Shown piece after piece: positions 11,582 through 24,607 of a stretch of DNA of 64,000 nt (its first letter is position 1; the number at the start of each line of letters is the position of its first letter). The stretch covers positions 15,797,816 to 15,861,815 of the forward strand of contig CM064875.1 of NCBI GenBank assembly GCA_032719365.1. The letters are read 5' to 3'. Origin of the DNA: Prinsepia uniflora. Its lineage: Eukaryota; Streptophyta; Magnoliopsida; Rosales; Rosaceae. Position numbers and translations under genes: made by a program. A model generated the notes under the pieces. That model was not told the DNA's origin. It was given only the letters and a program-made list of their open reading frames with translations, and ran no database searches.

Positions 11582-14367
11582 TGACAGGACCCATCCCAAT
11601 CCCCCCGGGATTAACGAGGGATGACCCTGCTCCCGTCTGACACGAAGTGTCAGACAAGGGATATTTCCGACCTTTGCCCTCCCGGGCTATCAGAGTACGC
11701 CAGGATCCGGAGGAGGCATGTGATATCTCGGTCTCTGCTACAGTCCACATCCGATGTCAACCTGAAGGGCAGTCAAAACATTAAAAACTGTGAGTGGACA
11801 AAACAAAAAGTTTATAAAAACATTTAATAAGGAAGACATTTGTACCCTCCACTAAAAAGCATGCATGCATTCGAAAACCATTTATCCAAAACAAACCATA
11901 TGTGGGACGAAGCCCAAAGCAGATATAAACTAAGGTCGAAAGGACCACAATGAAAACGACCATACGGGCCACTGCCCAAATCCATAAGGGACTCGGCCCC
12001 AAACCATAAAGAAACCAAGTACACGAGCTACTGCTCAAACCCTGTGCACACCTGTACACACCACATATCATATAACATATATCCATCACATACATATATA
12101 TAAGTCACACAACCAATCCTGTCACGGTATCCAAAGCTACGCGCGCGCTACCCGGGTCTCAATCCGAGTCTTCTCAAAGTCAAGATCAATGTCCGTAGAC
12201 CACTGACCCTACCCGAGGTAATAGTAATCATAGCCTTCCTGAGAGTAAGGAACCCAACTGGGGGGTGACTCCACTCAGTCGGTGCTCCGTGACTACTCCG
12301 GGGTCCACCCAGGCCAACGACCCTCCCCGGAGGAGATAGTAGAACATGTAAAGGAAGGTAGACGAACATATATATACATAACATAAACATTCATGACCGG
12401 TTCCCCTGAACCGTCATGAATCCATAATACCCATAATCAGGTAACATGCCGGTTCCCATAAACCGTCATGTACCGTAATAACCAACAAGGGTTCATGCCG
12501 GTTCCCATAAACCGTCATGAACCTGGGAATCCATTTAAGGTTCCCTGACCTGAAATCAAAACCGTAAAGTGACTGGGTCTCGTACCCGAACATAGGACAC
12601 CAACTGGGCACCGTGCCCGGAATCTGAGGTCATATGCCCGAGACAAAACCAAATGGGTCTCATACCCGAGTTTATCCTTTTGAAATCCAAATCTAGTTCA
12701 TTTAAATCAATAAAGAAATACAGACCCGTATAAGCACCGTATAAGGCCGAAACCTCGAAATACGTGCTTATACGTAACCACATACAAATGCACCCATGGC
12801 ATCATCAAACAAGTAAATAAACATATAATAAACATTTATGCATGCACCAATTTAGAAAACAAGGTCCACTCACAGACCGTCCGAGCTGCCGCCTCGATTT
12901 GCGTGCCATTCGGCTCCCTGAGCCGATCACCATTACCGGGACTCCCAAACCTGTCCAAATTTTAATAGAAGGTTAATAACTACTTAATTAACCTCCCATC
13001 AAAGCCCCGTAATTTTCCCGAACTTTTAACTATTTTTAAGCCGACCCTAAACCTTCCGACACCCCGAAAACTATCGAAACGATGTCCAATTGACGCGAGA
13101 CCAGTCCCAAAATCTTCGTTACATCGAATAGAAGATTTCCCATGTTGGACACTTTCCCAAATTACTGTTCACGCGCCCTCACGCGCCCCAAGAAGGTCGA
13201 AAATACTGTTCATCGGCTCCAACCTCCAGCAGACCGGTTTTACTGTTCATGGCCGGTTCACCTGGTTTGGCCGGTCCAACTGGACCGGCGTGACCGGTTC
13301 ACAGCCCTAGACACCCCATTTGTCATCCTAGTTCTTCCTTTTCGATTCCTTTCTTCCTATTTTGATGTTTTCCATCCATTTCAATCCCTAAAACTACCTA
13401 AAAACACCTAAATCCTAAGGTTTGATTTTGAACCAAATGGTTCAAAATTCTCAAAATGCAGCCATGGCTTCACAACAGTCCCTAGCTTCCTAAAACCTTC
13501 CTAACATGTCCCTAGCAACTCAATGGACTCATTAAAATCATTAGAAATGAACCATAACATCAAAAATGTAAAAATGGATCAAAAGGGCCTCACCGTGAAC
13601 CTCACGGGTTCTTGTCCCTCTCGCCGCCGTGGATGGCGGTTCTGGCCGCCCAGCCACCTCCTCAGTCCCCTCTTCCATCCCTGGTTGCTTGAATGAAGGA
13701 TGGATGGGTTTTGGGTTGCACAGATGGAAGGATGGTGGATGTGAGATCGGGTAGTTTTGTGTGTGTGTGTTTGAAATGAGGAAGAATGGAATGCACGGTG
13801 CATGAAGGAAAAGAGAGGGCATGTGGATGGGTGACACTTGTCACTCATCCATAGGGCAGGTATTAAATATCTGGGCCCCCACTAAGTCCAAAAGTTAACT
13901 CGTTTCGTAATTCGTGCAATAGTGCACTTGAACTTTCGTGAACCGTAACTTCGCCGTCGAACGTCCAAATTCGACGTGCCGCCTGTCTACGGATTCGTAT
14001 CGTCCGTATCTACATAACGGTCTTCGGCCCTTGGCCATCGGACCTCCCGGTCAAAAAGTCAACATTTGACCCCATTTAACCTAAATTACCAAAATGCCCC
14101 TAAACTTCCGAACGTCATAACTTCTTCCTCGAACGTCGGAATTGAACGTGCCACCTGTCTATGAACTCGTGACGTCACGAACTACGTCACGGTCATCGGT
14201 CAAAGTCCATTTGACCACCCGATTGAAAAGTCAACGTTTTGCCACCATCAGGGGCAAAACGGTCATTTCGCACCGTTCGTCCGATTTCGCTCTACTAATC
14301 ACGGATTAGCCTCACTAATCGTGATTAGTCACTAATCTAATCTAGGAATTTGGGACGGGTCGTTACA
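11582..14367 (-). mobile_element. 5' LTR (D) of the complete element
   Basis: Same length and almost the same sequence as LTR C, offset by 6289 bp. Differences seen by eye include A/G near 5847, G/A near 6788, T/C near 6802, G/A near 6852, A/G near 7670, C/G near 7685, C/T near 7742 and A/G near 7947 (positions in C). Its intron-like segment is 11762-12873. Confidence 0.95.
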
Positions 14368-14458
14368 AAGGGTAGTTGTGGTATTTCGTGTTATATGTCA
14401 TATGGGAGCAGGCCTTGCCCTCGGTGGTCCCCACGGGGGATCGGGGCGGGTCCTGTCA

Positions 14459-16026
14459 TCCATAGATATCCGTATTTTTGAAATCTCGACTTAAAAAGAA
14501 GGGCGGGATTTTTTTTTTCTTCCCATCTATGATATACGAATTTTGTCCAAATTTTTTCCCTAAGTATAAGTCAAATTTCCAAGTTTTGGACTAATTTTCT
14601 AACATTTTCATTAAGCAAGAACAATGTCCACATAATTAACATCGAAATATCCATCAATATTTTCAAAAATTTGACTATTGATATTTATGTGAAAATAATA
14701 TTTTTTTTTTTCTTTTTGTGATAAAAGAAAAAACATAGAAAATAAAATTAGTAACTTACAACCCTTATACTGGCTAAAAAACAATATTTTCATCTATGGT
14801 TAAAATAAAATTTAAACATCCTCTAGAGTAGCCCTCATCATTGGGTTGGGTCGAGCAAACCAGACCCAAGTTTTGTGGGCTTGGGTTTGGACCAGCTCGA
14901 GCTATCTCATAATTTAAAAAATACTAGGATATGCCTGGTGGGTTTGGTCATAAATTTGAAAGTCCATACCTTTTGTCGGGCCGAATTTGGGCCGGATTTT
15001 ATCGGGTTTTATGAGTCGGGCCTACTAAACCCACTTGGATCGGACCCAATTTAGCTTTTAGAAGTGACTTATTCAAGAAATTTTGGAGTTGGAAAAAAGA
15101 ATTGAGTAAGCGAGCTCGAATTGGGAGAGCCAAATTACAAATTCATGTCCAATTGCTGCCCATATCAGGACTCATCAATAAAACATGCATATAAATGCTT
15201 AGAATACAAGAACTGCTATAGATAAAATAAATTACCATCTTCACAAATCAATGAGCACTTAAGTTATAATAAGTTTGCTCATAATAATTGCACAACACAA
15301 CATTAAAAGCCATTAGGCTAAGGAAATTTTAATATCGATTTTATCATGAATTTATCTGGTGGTCTTATTTGCAGACTTTATCTTTAAGCCTATTGTAATT
15401 TCTTATAGTGTTGAATCATAGCACGAGCTTCTAGTATTCTCTATGATAAGAGGGCCGGACTCAATTTCCTAATTAATAATGAGTTTATATACTCGAACTT
15501 ATGAGACAAGTTTATATGAGCAAGTTAAGTCGGGCTAACCAAGCTCGGACCTATCGGGTCTATCAGATTTGAATTCCCTAAGCTTAAGTCTGACCTGTTA
15601 ACTTTCTGACTGAATCGAGCTACAATCTATAGCGGGTCAGACTGGACTTTTGATCAACGAGTTTAATGGTTACCTACAAACCCATGTAGTTATAGGCTAA
15701 ATGAAGAAGGCAACCTACAGTACCTTTTCAGTAAAGAATATTGCAAATGTGGCTTTACAACTCGATTCACGACTTTCATTTTGAGATGTCCTAACAAAAA
15801 GTTTTGTCCAAAAATTATTTCGGAACATTGTTTTCTTTACAATATGGCCCAACCAAATCTATGAGGACCCACAGATCTCTTTGGGCCTGGGTGACCCGGC
15901 TCATTTTGGAGCCCTTTTTTTTTTTTTTTTTTTCTTCTTTCAAAATTTTGCTGGGATCGCTGCCGCAATGTTGCAACTTGCTTGCAACAGCAATGAAATG
16001 CAGAAAAATTTAATTTCTGGCAAACT
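14459..16026. other. Intergenic region, degenerate
   Basis: No gene is visible. At 14844-15060 and 15530-15640 there are GGGTCGGGC/GGGCCGAA-rich stretches like the subterminal parts of old DNA transposons, but no terminal inverted repeat or target duplication could be matched. The remainder is AT-rich. Confidence 0.5.
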
Positions 16027-16111
16027 GTGAAAGTCGAAACTCAGAGACAGTGACCCCGCATTTTGCTACGGTGAAAGTCGAAACTTAGCGACAGCGACCC
16101 AGCATTTTGCT
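16027..16111 (+). repeat. 44-bp direct duplication upstream of the DCN1-like gene
   Basis: GTGAAAGTCGAAACT begins both copies (16027 and 16071), followed by GACAG(T/C)GACCC(C/A)GC and ATTTTGCT. The two copies differ at about five positions. It lies about 280-360 bp upstream of the start codon and could be part of the promoter. Confidence 0.85.
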
Positions 16112-16199
16112 TTTTCTTTTCCCTTTATTTCGTACGCCGCCCACCAAAATAGTAAAATTTGTTACCCAATCTACCCACGGGCCACGTCATCTTCTGCTC

Positions 16200-16386
16200 C
16201 TCTCCGAACTCGAAATCCTAATATAGGCCTATAGGGAGAGCCCCAAATATAATAATTGCGTTTCAATCTCTCTCTCTCCCTCTCTGACATCGATAACAGA
16301 GCTCTCGGGCGACGACGCTCGCTTGCTCTGGACCCTGCCTCCCTCTCTGTTTATCTCCGTTTCTTTTTGGTCAACAAGTATACAAG
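16200..16386 (+). promoter_or_regulatory. Proximal promoter and 5' leader of the DCN1-like gene
   Basis: A TATA-like CCAAATATAATAATT (about 16243) is followed by a TC-rich tract (16266-16288) and a CT-rich leader, typical of plant 5' UTRs. The start ATG at 16387 follows TACAAG. The exact transcription start is not determinable. Confidence 0.5.
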
Positions 16387-19300
16387 ATGAGGCGCTCCGG
16401 TTCGTTTTCGGATCTTTCCATTTCCTGTGTTAATTTCGCTCGATTATCCTTCAAGTCCTTTTTTGGGGCGGTTTGGGTGATTGGTTTTGTGGTAATTGTT
16501 GTTGATTTCTTGTTTGGTTTCTGAAGATTCGAACTTTTTGTTTGAATTGTATGATCATTGAAATAGACGGAAGAGAGTGTGGATCAGGTCCGATTTGAGT
16601 TGCATGGTTTGAATTGGATTGAATTAGTGTCAAAAACAGGGCAATTATGTTGAATTATAGGATTACTAGTGAATCAAAACAAGAAACGTTTAAGATTTTG
16701 ACATCGAAAATCACGCAACTGATTAGTTGAATAACTGGAAAAATATTGGAACTTTTTTATTGCTGCAAGTGTTGACGGTTTGGAATTGTTGCAATGATCG
16801 AGTTATTCATCCAGAATTTCGTGATTGAATAGTGTAGTACTGTAGATTTATCTGATAGTGTTTTTATTTTTCTAAGTTAAAGATGGTAAAGAGAAGCAAT
16901 GAAATTCAAAACTGATTTAAACTAATCTCGTTTGATAACCATGTTGTTTTAGCTTTTGTCTTAAAGAGGTGGGGAAAGCAGATGGGGAAAGGAGAGTTGT
17001 AGGAGGGAAGTGGGAGGGAGGAAGAACAAATGGAGGAGAGCGTATGAAACAAAAACTTAGGAAGTGGAAACAACTTAAAATGGTTATTAGTTTCATTTTG
17101 TTTATCTTCCCATATTACTTTTTCTCCACATCCCTCCCATCATCTTTCCTTCACCCTTCTTCACCTCTCCTTTACCCCGAGTAATTTCCCCCCTCTCTAG
17201 CACTCAAAATGAAAACTAAAAACTAACTGGTTCACTAAGGATATTTTATCTGTGGTTTTTATTTAAATAAATATTTCATACTTTTTCTTTAGAAAACCAT
17301 TATGTGCTTTCTTCCTCTTCTCTCCTCACACCTTCAAGCTCTCTTCCATTTTCACATCTCACTCTTCCCACTCTCCAACAGCTAAAAGAGGAATAGGAAA
17401 TGAAAAACTGAACAATACCCAAACAGTTAGATCATGGCTAATTTTTTATATCGCATTGTGTCAAAGCAGTGGGAGTTCTTGTATATGCAACAAAAAGTTT
17501 GCTTTTTAAATGGCTTTGATCCATCTTTAGGGGTGTGGACAGCTTAATTTTCACAACACTTTTCTTAATTTATTTATTTATCATGCTTAAGATAAGGATC
17601 ATTTAGTAAGATTTCAAGCAGGGTAATATGATACCGCTATGGGAGACCTGTTCAACTGACACAAGCTTTGGAGAATCTACAATTATGCTTTATTTCCATT
17701 TCCCTGAGGTTTTCCATCGAGGATGCTCTGACTTGTAATTTTTTTTTTAAGGGGTAGTCAGATCCCAGTTTATCCTTTCAACACTTTCAATTGTTGAAAG
17801 GCGTAAAACGAGGTGATTCACCATTGTTGTAAATACTTTTTTCAGCGATGGTTTCTTGATAATGGGCTAACATGGTGGTGGCCTCTTAAGTAGAGAGGCA
17901 AAGATGTCTCAGCCCTGTCGTTGTGCTGTTTTAGACTAGCAAATTATCCCCATTAGGCCTTTAGTCTTATCCCCATTCTCACTTAGTTGGATTGCAATGG
18001 GAAGTTAACTACCAAGGGATCTCATTCTCACTCAACTGGATTTATTCCGGGTGTCCCTGACAATTTTTTGAAGATTTATCCTTAAAAAAATTGGAACTTG
18101 TAGGAAGCACATGTTACTTAATCAACCTTGCTTTAGCTCGACACATATTTCTGGTTTTGGTTCTATGGCTTTGGCCCAGACTTTAGTAGTTGTAGAATTC
18201 ATTCTTCTTAGCTTTGGATGGTCACCTGTTTGGACATTCTATTCTAGTGTTTCTTGAGTTAGTATTCCATATTGTCTGTGCTCATAACTATTTTAATCTT
18301 CATCTGTTCAGCCATTAAAGCAGCTAATAAAGAGTTGGAACGGATTGATATAGTTTTTAACTCATATGCGAATGCGTCTTCTGGTTTGATTGAGTAAGTC
18401 TACAGCATCAGATTTATTTTGTGTTTAGTCATTGCTTTTGTTGCAATAGCTAGGTTAGTAAACTATGTTAATGAAAATGTTGAGCATGCATAATTGCAAA
18501 ATTAACTCAGATATTCTTTAGAATTGCAGTTTCAAACTTTACATAAGGGAAACAAAATTCTGATTTAAAACTCTAACCTGTGGTTTTGGATCTGCTTGAC
18601 ATTGCTTCTCAAATACCAAACAGAACTCTGGTACAAATCCCCAAAAGGAAGAGAGCAGAAAAGGAGAATTGTTTCACATATGTCAATTAGAATACAACTA
18701 TTACCATATTGTAGACATTGATATGTATCCTAATTTCTATAATATGATAAGTTTTGCCTTATTTAATTTTCTCGCGTGATAAGCAATACTGTATTAATTA
18801 TGTGTACTCCATTTTTAGCAATATTTTTATGATTTTATGACTTATTAGTTATTACGTACTTGTTGAACAGCCCAGAGGGAATTGAACGTCTTTGTTCAGA
18901 TATGGAAGTTGACCATACAGATGTAAGGGTCTTGATGCTTGCCTGGTAAGTTGATTTTTGACTCGTGACCTCACTTCATACCTTGGATCCTTGATCGAAT
19001 GTGTCAAAGCTAATGAACTATATTCCAGGAAAATGAAAGCTGAAAAGCAGGGATACTTTACCGTTGTAAGTAGTACTATTCTTGTTTGCGCATCAAATTT
19101 ATAAGTTCTTTTTTGTCATGGATTGGCATCTTCTCCATTTATCATTACGCTGTTCAGTCTTTTCCCCACAATTTATATTTTTATGTAACACTGTGCTTTA
19201 CCTTCTTAAACTATTCTTGGATTCTCCTCTTAGCTCATTGCTAACTGTTTTTTTTTTGCTTCACATGTCGTGGTATGTTTACTCAAAAGAGATATATATT

Positions 19301-20472
19301 TAGCGATGCAGTAGATATTTTACATGCATATTTATATGTATATGCGGACAATATGTATACACACACATAGATTAAGTAAGACCAGTGGATTTTTCTCCAA
19401 TAATGCTTAGCACATAATTCATATCTGAATTTGGTTCAATACCTCCTAACAGATTCCCTCGTTATTGTATTAAGAGGATATTTCTTATCTACTTGTATTA
19501 AAAATGGAACTTTCATTATGGAATTCCTGTCTATATAAACTGTTAATAAGTCTTGTAAAAGTTTATTAATTTTTCCACCTACCAGATATGTGCTTCTTTT
19601 CCATGTTTTTCCTATGTAGAAACTGTATTTGTAGTCATTAACATCTCTGTCTATCTTCATTTGTTTAATGACATTTCCAATCTCATCTTTGATAGGAAGA
19701 ATGGCGAACGGGACTTAAGGCACTGAGGGCGGACAATGTAAATAAATTGAAGAAGGCCCTTCCAGAGCTAGAGAAAGAGGTAGAGTTTCTTAAGTTGCTG
19801 CCTTTATAAAATAATGACAATTTAATTGGTTCATGGCATCCATATGATAGAGGTCATTGAAATTCTGATTCTTCTCCCTTTTAATATCATGAAAAGGTCA
19901 GGAGGCCTTCAAACTTTGCAGATTTCTATAATTATGCATTCCGATATTGTTTAACAGGTAATAACTTAAAGTGCTTCCATCTAATCTTGAAGCATAATTG
20001 CTAATTTTAACCTTCTGTATTTTTTTTACAGAGGAGAAACAGAAGAGCATAGATATAGACAGCATATGCGAGTTATTAAATATTGTTTTAGGATCTCAAT
20101 ACCCATCGCAGGTTGACTTATTTATTCAGTACTTAAAGGTGAGGGGCTGAATTTATATTGTTCGTCTGTCATATAAGTATATGGATGTTAAGAATGCTAG
20201 AGTAATATTGTTCATCAGTCATTAGCTGCTAAAATTTTCCCATCAAGAAATATAAGTTTTTCGTTTACTGGTCTATATAACTGAAGCTGCTTGTCATTTT
20301 TCTCACTAACTCACTGCTTTTGCTGCTTTAATTGGAAATAAATTCTTCAAATTAGTAAATGCAATGTGGTTCCTTCTCTCCTGGTTTCTTCTTGTCACGA
20401 GTTCTTGTTGACCACATGAGGTTTATAGATTTGGAGTTAGGAATCTTAAATGTCCTCTTATATTGTCTAATA

Positions 20473-20510
<38 letters not shown>

Positions 20511-21642
20511 ACATCGCATTACCAGCTTCTCCCGGAAAAAAAGAAAAAAGGATAATTACAAAACCAATTGGGTAATAGTAAAATGATTAAATTTTTTAAA
20601 TGCAAATGATTAAAATTTTTTAAATGCAAATGATTAAAATTTTTTAAATGCAGGCTCAGAATGATTACAAAGTCATCAACATGGACCAGTGGATGGGCTT
20701 TTACCGGTTTTGTGATGAGGTAATCTTATATGTTGTTTACTGGTTTCAAAATTCCACCTTTGTTTCTGTTCAATTTCCTATTTTCTAGGACTTGTTACAT
20801 AAGATAGATCTTTTAAAATCATGAATACATTACATTGTGCTATAATGCTTGCGTTTGCACTTGCAACCATTCACACTACTAATACTATGTCATTTTTGTT
20901 CAAATTCCAAGTTTGAAGAAGTTTGAGTTATACCCTTACTCTGGCGTAATGTAAATGTTTTTGGAAAATATTCTCCCACTTACTATGAATTGTTCACTGA
21001 GCTTTCAATTTAGTAAGCAGATTTTGGTGCTTAGTATTGTTTTAGGTGGTTGAGTTGGTTCCTATGGGGCCTGGTTAACATAATTTATTAATATTCTCTC
21101 AACTTATTTATGCATGCTGAAACCAGTTTTAATAATCCCCTTGCTTTGGCAAAGGATTTCCTAAACCTAGGGAGTTTGTCTTTTGCTTTGGTTTCTTTTG
21201 GATCCAGACTATGTAGGATGGTATAGGATGCGTGTAATCATAATATGTACGCATTTTACAGTCACTGTCAAATTGCAGAATCTGCAAGGTAATTTTAACC
21301 AAATTCCAATTTTGATCATCATTTTAATGTTTCTTATAGAAAAGGTGATAGTAAAGAGGGTGAAAAGAAAAATAATGAATTTTCTTGTGTAGTTGGAAAT
21401 TCCTTGCCATGTCTTACATCAGCAGTCTTGACACTTTTGTTTTGCATATCAGCTGGTGCCCTTTCCTTTGTTTCTTAAATGCTAGTTTGCCTTCCTGACA
21501 AGTAAGCTAACATTATCCCTTACTACAATCCTTTGCTCAGATAAGTTTTCCAGACCTTAGCAACTACGATCCTGAACTAGCTTGGCCTTTGATCCTCGAC
21601 AATTTTGTTGAATGGATACGAGAAAAGCAGAGCCAAAGCTGA
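16387..21642 (+). CDS. DCN1-like protein (DCUN1/PONY domain), nine exons
   Basis: Exons: 16387-16399, 18312-18393, 18871-18945, 19029-19065, 19696-19779, 19897-19957, 20032-20138, 20654-20719, 21541-21642. All introns are GT-AG, phases join, and the 627-nt CDS gives 208 residues. DCUN1 proteins are scaffold-type co-E3s that help transfer NEDD8 from its E2 to cullins, so the likely role is activating cullin-RING ubiquitin ligases in nucleus or cytosol. Visible blocks are SSGLIDPEGIERLCSDMEVD, MLAWKMKAEKQGYFTVEEWR, KALPELEKEVRRPSNFADFY and QWMGFYRFCDEISFPDLSNYD; the C-terminal D...AWP...LD pattern fits the acidic cullin-binding patch. There is no N-terminal UBA domain, matching the short plant type (Arabidopsis At1g15860-like, from memory). 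The first coding exon is only 13 nt; this start is chosen because it gives MRRSAIKAANK with correct phase. Confidence 0.93.
20466..20653 (+). repeat. (TA)n and a triplicated 3' splice region in intron 7
   Basis: Intron 7 of the DCN1-like gene (20139-20653) contains a TA run at about 20469-20508. It ends with three tandem copies of a unit of about 28 bp (AAATGATTAAA, a T run, then AAATGCA). Only the last copy is followed by G, giving the used acceptor TGCAG before exon 8. Confidence 0.85.
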
Positions 21643-23034
21643 GAATTTTCGGTCATTTTGAGTCTGTTGTAAACCCCAAAGTTGCTGGTGAGATACTCTT
21701 CCTATCCTTGTGTTTCCCATTCCGAAATCTTAATTTGGTACTAACACATTGCCTATTTGCAGGACAATTAGACAACAAAACTAAACGGCCTCAAGAATTT
21801 ATTTTGTTTTTTAATTGTGGTTTTATTTTCTTTTCTTTTCTCTTTTTTGCTCATTTTATAAAAGCTTCCTCAAAGCGCTCATCTTTGGAAATTGCATGTT
21901 TGTGCTGAATATGACGGGGGACGTCATGTTTGTGATGAATATGACTCGGGACGTCTTGTTGAATGTTACAGCCGGTTCCATAATTTAGTCTGTTGATTTA
22001 CAGTCACTTGACGCCGTTGGATGATGCTTATTTTTGTGTGAACAGATTGTATCCTGAATGTGGTTTATAGAATAAGAGGCACTTTTCAATTATTCTGGTT
22101 TCTATTTTATGAAGCCAAACAGCACTTGCGATTTAAGCACATTTCGGAAAGAAAAACGAGATTGTAAGTTCGGTTGGTGACAATTTTATAGCACGATAAC
22201 CTTAAACCTTGTTTGTTTTGCGGGATTTGGATTGAGATTTTATAGTAAGCTTAAATTTGTTGGTTGGGAGTATTATAATCGGATGTATGCTATAATTTGG
22301 ATAAGGAAAAAGGAAAAAATAATAATGAAAGCAAATGGATTTCCAATCATGTGCTGTCAATTTAAATTTTTATTGTTAGTATTACCTCTAGTAATTTAAA
22401 TCTATTATTTTCTTTTTTGTCCTTGTAGTAAATTTTCCTTGCGATCGAATTCAAGAGTAGTTAAGAAAAAATTATGTAAATTGTCTTTGTAAAGCGTTGT
22501 CTAATTGTATTTCTCTCAATAGCTTTTTATTGTTGGAGCCTATTACGTATAATTTCTTGAGCGTATAAATTTTTTTTGTATACTTCTCACAAGTACATGC
22601 AGCTCTCGGTGCTTTCTGAGAGGGGTCGAATCAGTTGTGAGAATGATCAGACTCAATTGTGAGATGATGTATGTAAAAAGCGGTCAGCCTTGCCTTTGGG
22701 CTAGCTTTTCCCAATCCAAAATGGAATGAGTCGAAGCTAAAAAGGGCTGTAGGCTAGAGAAACTCTGGCCTAGGCCATTTTGGCTGCATTATAAATGCTC
22801 TCATGAGATGGATTTAAGGTGTCGTATTTTAGATTTTCTCCTTAATTAACGCTCATGTGAGAATTTCTTGGATTAGTGAGACATTTAAATGGCAATGCCT
22901 TCCAGTTCCACACCACACCAAAAAAATTGCCATTTTTGTTCCTAAAACAAGTGAAAGGAGCAGTTCCACATTTGAGTGAAAACACTGAGATAAAGAAAGT
23001 GACAACTTTAGTCTAGAGTGTGAGTGGCACAAAA
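21643..23034 (+). other. 3' UTR of the DCN1-like gene and intergenic DNA
   Basis: The 3' UTR probably extends to about 22100; it includes a 29-bp imperfect duplication around 21908-21955 (ATATGAC(G/T)(G/C)GGGACGTC). No gene is seen from there to the hAT end at 23035. Confidence 0.5.
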
Positions 23035-23230
23035 TAACCCTGTTAATTGGTTTTTCGGTTCGGTTTTTTTATCGAAACCGAACCGGGTGGAAGAATCGGT
23101 TTCGGTTCGGTTCGGTCCGGTCCGGTCCAATTTCGGTTTTTACCGATTTTTTCGGTTTTATTTGGGACGAACCGGTTCGATTGAACTGGTTCGGTTTTTA
23201 ATAAAAATCGGTTTTCAATTAGGACCTCAA

Positions 23231-24516
23231 ATGCTCCCTGAAACTTAAGAGCTGATTCCAACATCAAATAGGTGGAATTCCACCTAGTTGGAACATCCAA
23301 TACCACCAGCCCTTTGCTATCAACCATAGCCTTCTCTGCACCCTTCTTAAATATTTCAAACATACTAGGAGAAGATCTTACATATCTGATGGTTTTCTAA
23401 TACTTTGAATAGATTCATTCAACACATTCAAGCCATCATTGACAATCAAGTTCAAGATATGAGCAATACATCTAACATGAAAATTTTCCCCATTATTCAA
23501 AAGCGTCATCGGACATTTCCATTTAGGCATTCTCTTCATCAAAAAAGACAACCCAGCATCATTTGAAGAAGCATTATCTACTGTAACAGTCAAAAGCTTC
23601 TCAATACCCCATCCAAGTAAACAATCCTCCAAAAGTCTCCCAATTGATTCTCCTTTATGGTTTGGAATCACACAAAAATTGATAATCTTTTTATGCAATA
23701 CCCAATCACTGTCAATAAAATGAGCAGTGATAACCATATAATTGATGTTTTGAAGGGATGTCCATGTATCAGTAGTAACACAAACCCTATAAGACTTGAT
23801 CAATCCTTTAAGGGACTCCTTCTCAGCATAATACATATTAAACACATCCTTAGCAATTGTCTGACGACATGGAATTTTAAACCTAGGACAAGCTAGGGAA
23901 CAAAAATCATGAAACCCACGTCCCTCCCCAAAAGAAAAAGGTAACTTATCAACTATGACCATCTGAACCAATTTCCTAACAAGCTCCTTCTGACTAAACC
24001 CAACAGCAACTTTTGTGGGCTTTTGAACTTTCTGATTTCTTTTGGTAATTGTATTAGGAGGATATTTAGGACATTTTTGAAGGTGACTAATCAAGGCCCT
24101 AGTTCTATTTCTAATAGAGTCAGCAGCATACGTATTAGGGTAATAATTACATCTGGGCCTAGTGAAATCAGTATCAGCTTTGTACCTTTCAAAATGATCC
24201 CATATGCTTGCACGCTACCTTTTCTTCGCATGCTCTAGAAATTGCGCATTAATTTCAGCGTTGGTCATAGTGGTCAGTGGTTTGCCCTGCTGATTCAACT
24301 CCGGGTCAAATTCATCTCCTTGTGAATCATGAACATTGTCCACCTACAAAACAAAAAAACAGCAAATATGATGTTTTTAATATTATGAAAAATAGCAAGT
24401 ATGAAACCTAGAATCATATAATAGAATCCAGCAAGTCTGAGAATAAATACCTCGTCAGGCAATTCTGATGAGGCAGCAGACATAGCGCTAGAAGTATTCC
24501 CAGTGATAAGCACCAT
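23231..24516 (-). pseudogene. hAT transposase, C-terminally truncated
   Basis: A likely first exon (24516-24451, MVLITGNTSSAMSAASS) is separated by a GT-AG intron (24450 to about 24343) from the main exon. A stop or shift around 24235 lies in the region expected for the BED zinc finger. The long frame (24094-23378) contains SFGEGRGFHDFCSLACPRFKIP, the catalytic Asp in CVTTDTWTS, a second Asp in LTVTVDNASSND and the CxxH motif in HVRCIAHILNL. After a frame break the sequence continues as DVPTRWNSTYLMLESALKFQGAFE (23363-23240) and then runs straight into the terminal GGTTCGG repeats. The C-terminal dimerisation domain (hATC) is missing, so an internal deletion removed it. It resembles plant RICESLEEPER-type transposases. 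Confidence 0.88.
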
Positions 24517-24607
24517 TCTTATTTCTTAAGGTTTGGTTTCGATCTGTAGCAATAAGCACCATCTCATAGGTTAAAAAAAGATATGGTGAGGCCCAAACAA
24601 ATAGGAA

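Larger units (their letters stand above)
5293..14367 (-). mobile_element. Complete non-coding LTR retrotransposon (LARD-like), young
   Basis: The element has two LTRs of exactly 2786 bp, TG...CA ends, a 3503-bp internal region, a tRNA-iMet primer site and a purine tract. A perfect 5-bp target duplication, AAGGG, lies at 5288-5292 and 14368-14372. By eye the two LTRs differ at only about ten positions, so the insertion is recent. The internal region encodes no recognisable protein domain, which fits a large non-autonomous derivative mobilised by a Ty3/gypsy relative. The gypsy assignment rests on the GAGGACGAAATT motif before the PPT and on a decayed gag-like stretch. It is inserted in LTR B, which belongs to the same broad family but points the other way. 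Confidence 0.95.
3746..14458 (+). mobile_element. LTR B: old gypsy-type LTR, 3' half, split by a nested element
   Basis: The LTR runs at 3746-5292 and resumes at 14368-14458, ending GGGGCGGGTCCTGTCA like the solo LTRs in this window. Its left part was probably displaced by the copia insertion. It keeps the family signature: acceptor-like TTTGGACAG (ends 4074), exon-like block 4075-4138, GTGAGTGGACC (4139-4149), TGCATGCAT motifs near 4169 and 4947, GGTCCACTCAC (5045-5055) and CCCTCCAG (ends 5082). The 9.1-kb element at 5293-14367 lies inside it with AAGGG on both sides. Confidence 0.8.

Noticed and set aside
14844..15640. Small non-autonomous DNA transposon rich in GGGTCGGGC
   Set aside because: No matching terminal inverted repeats or target duplication could be found.
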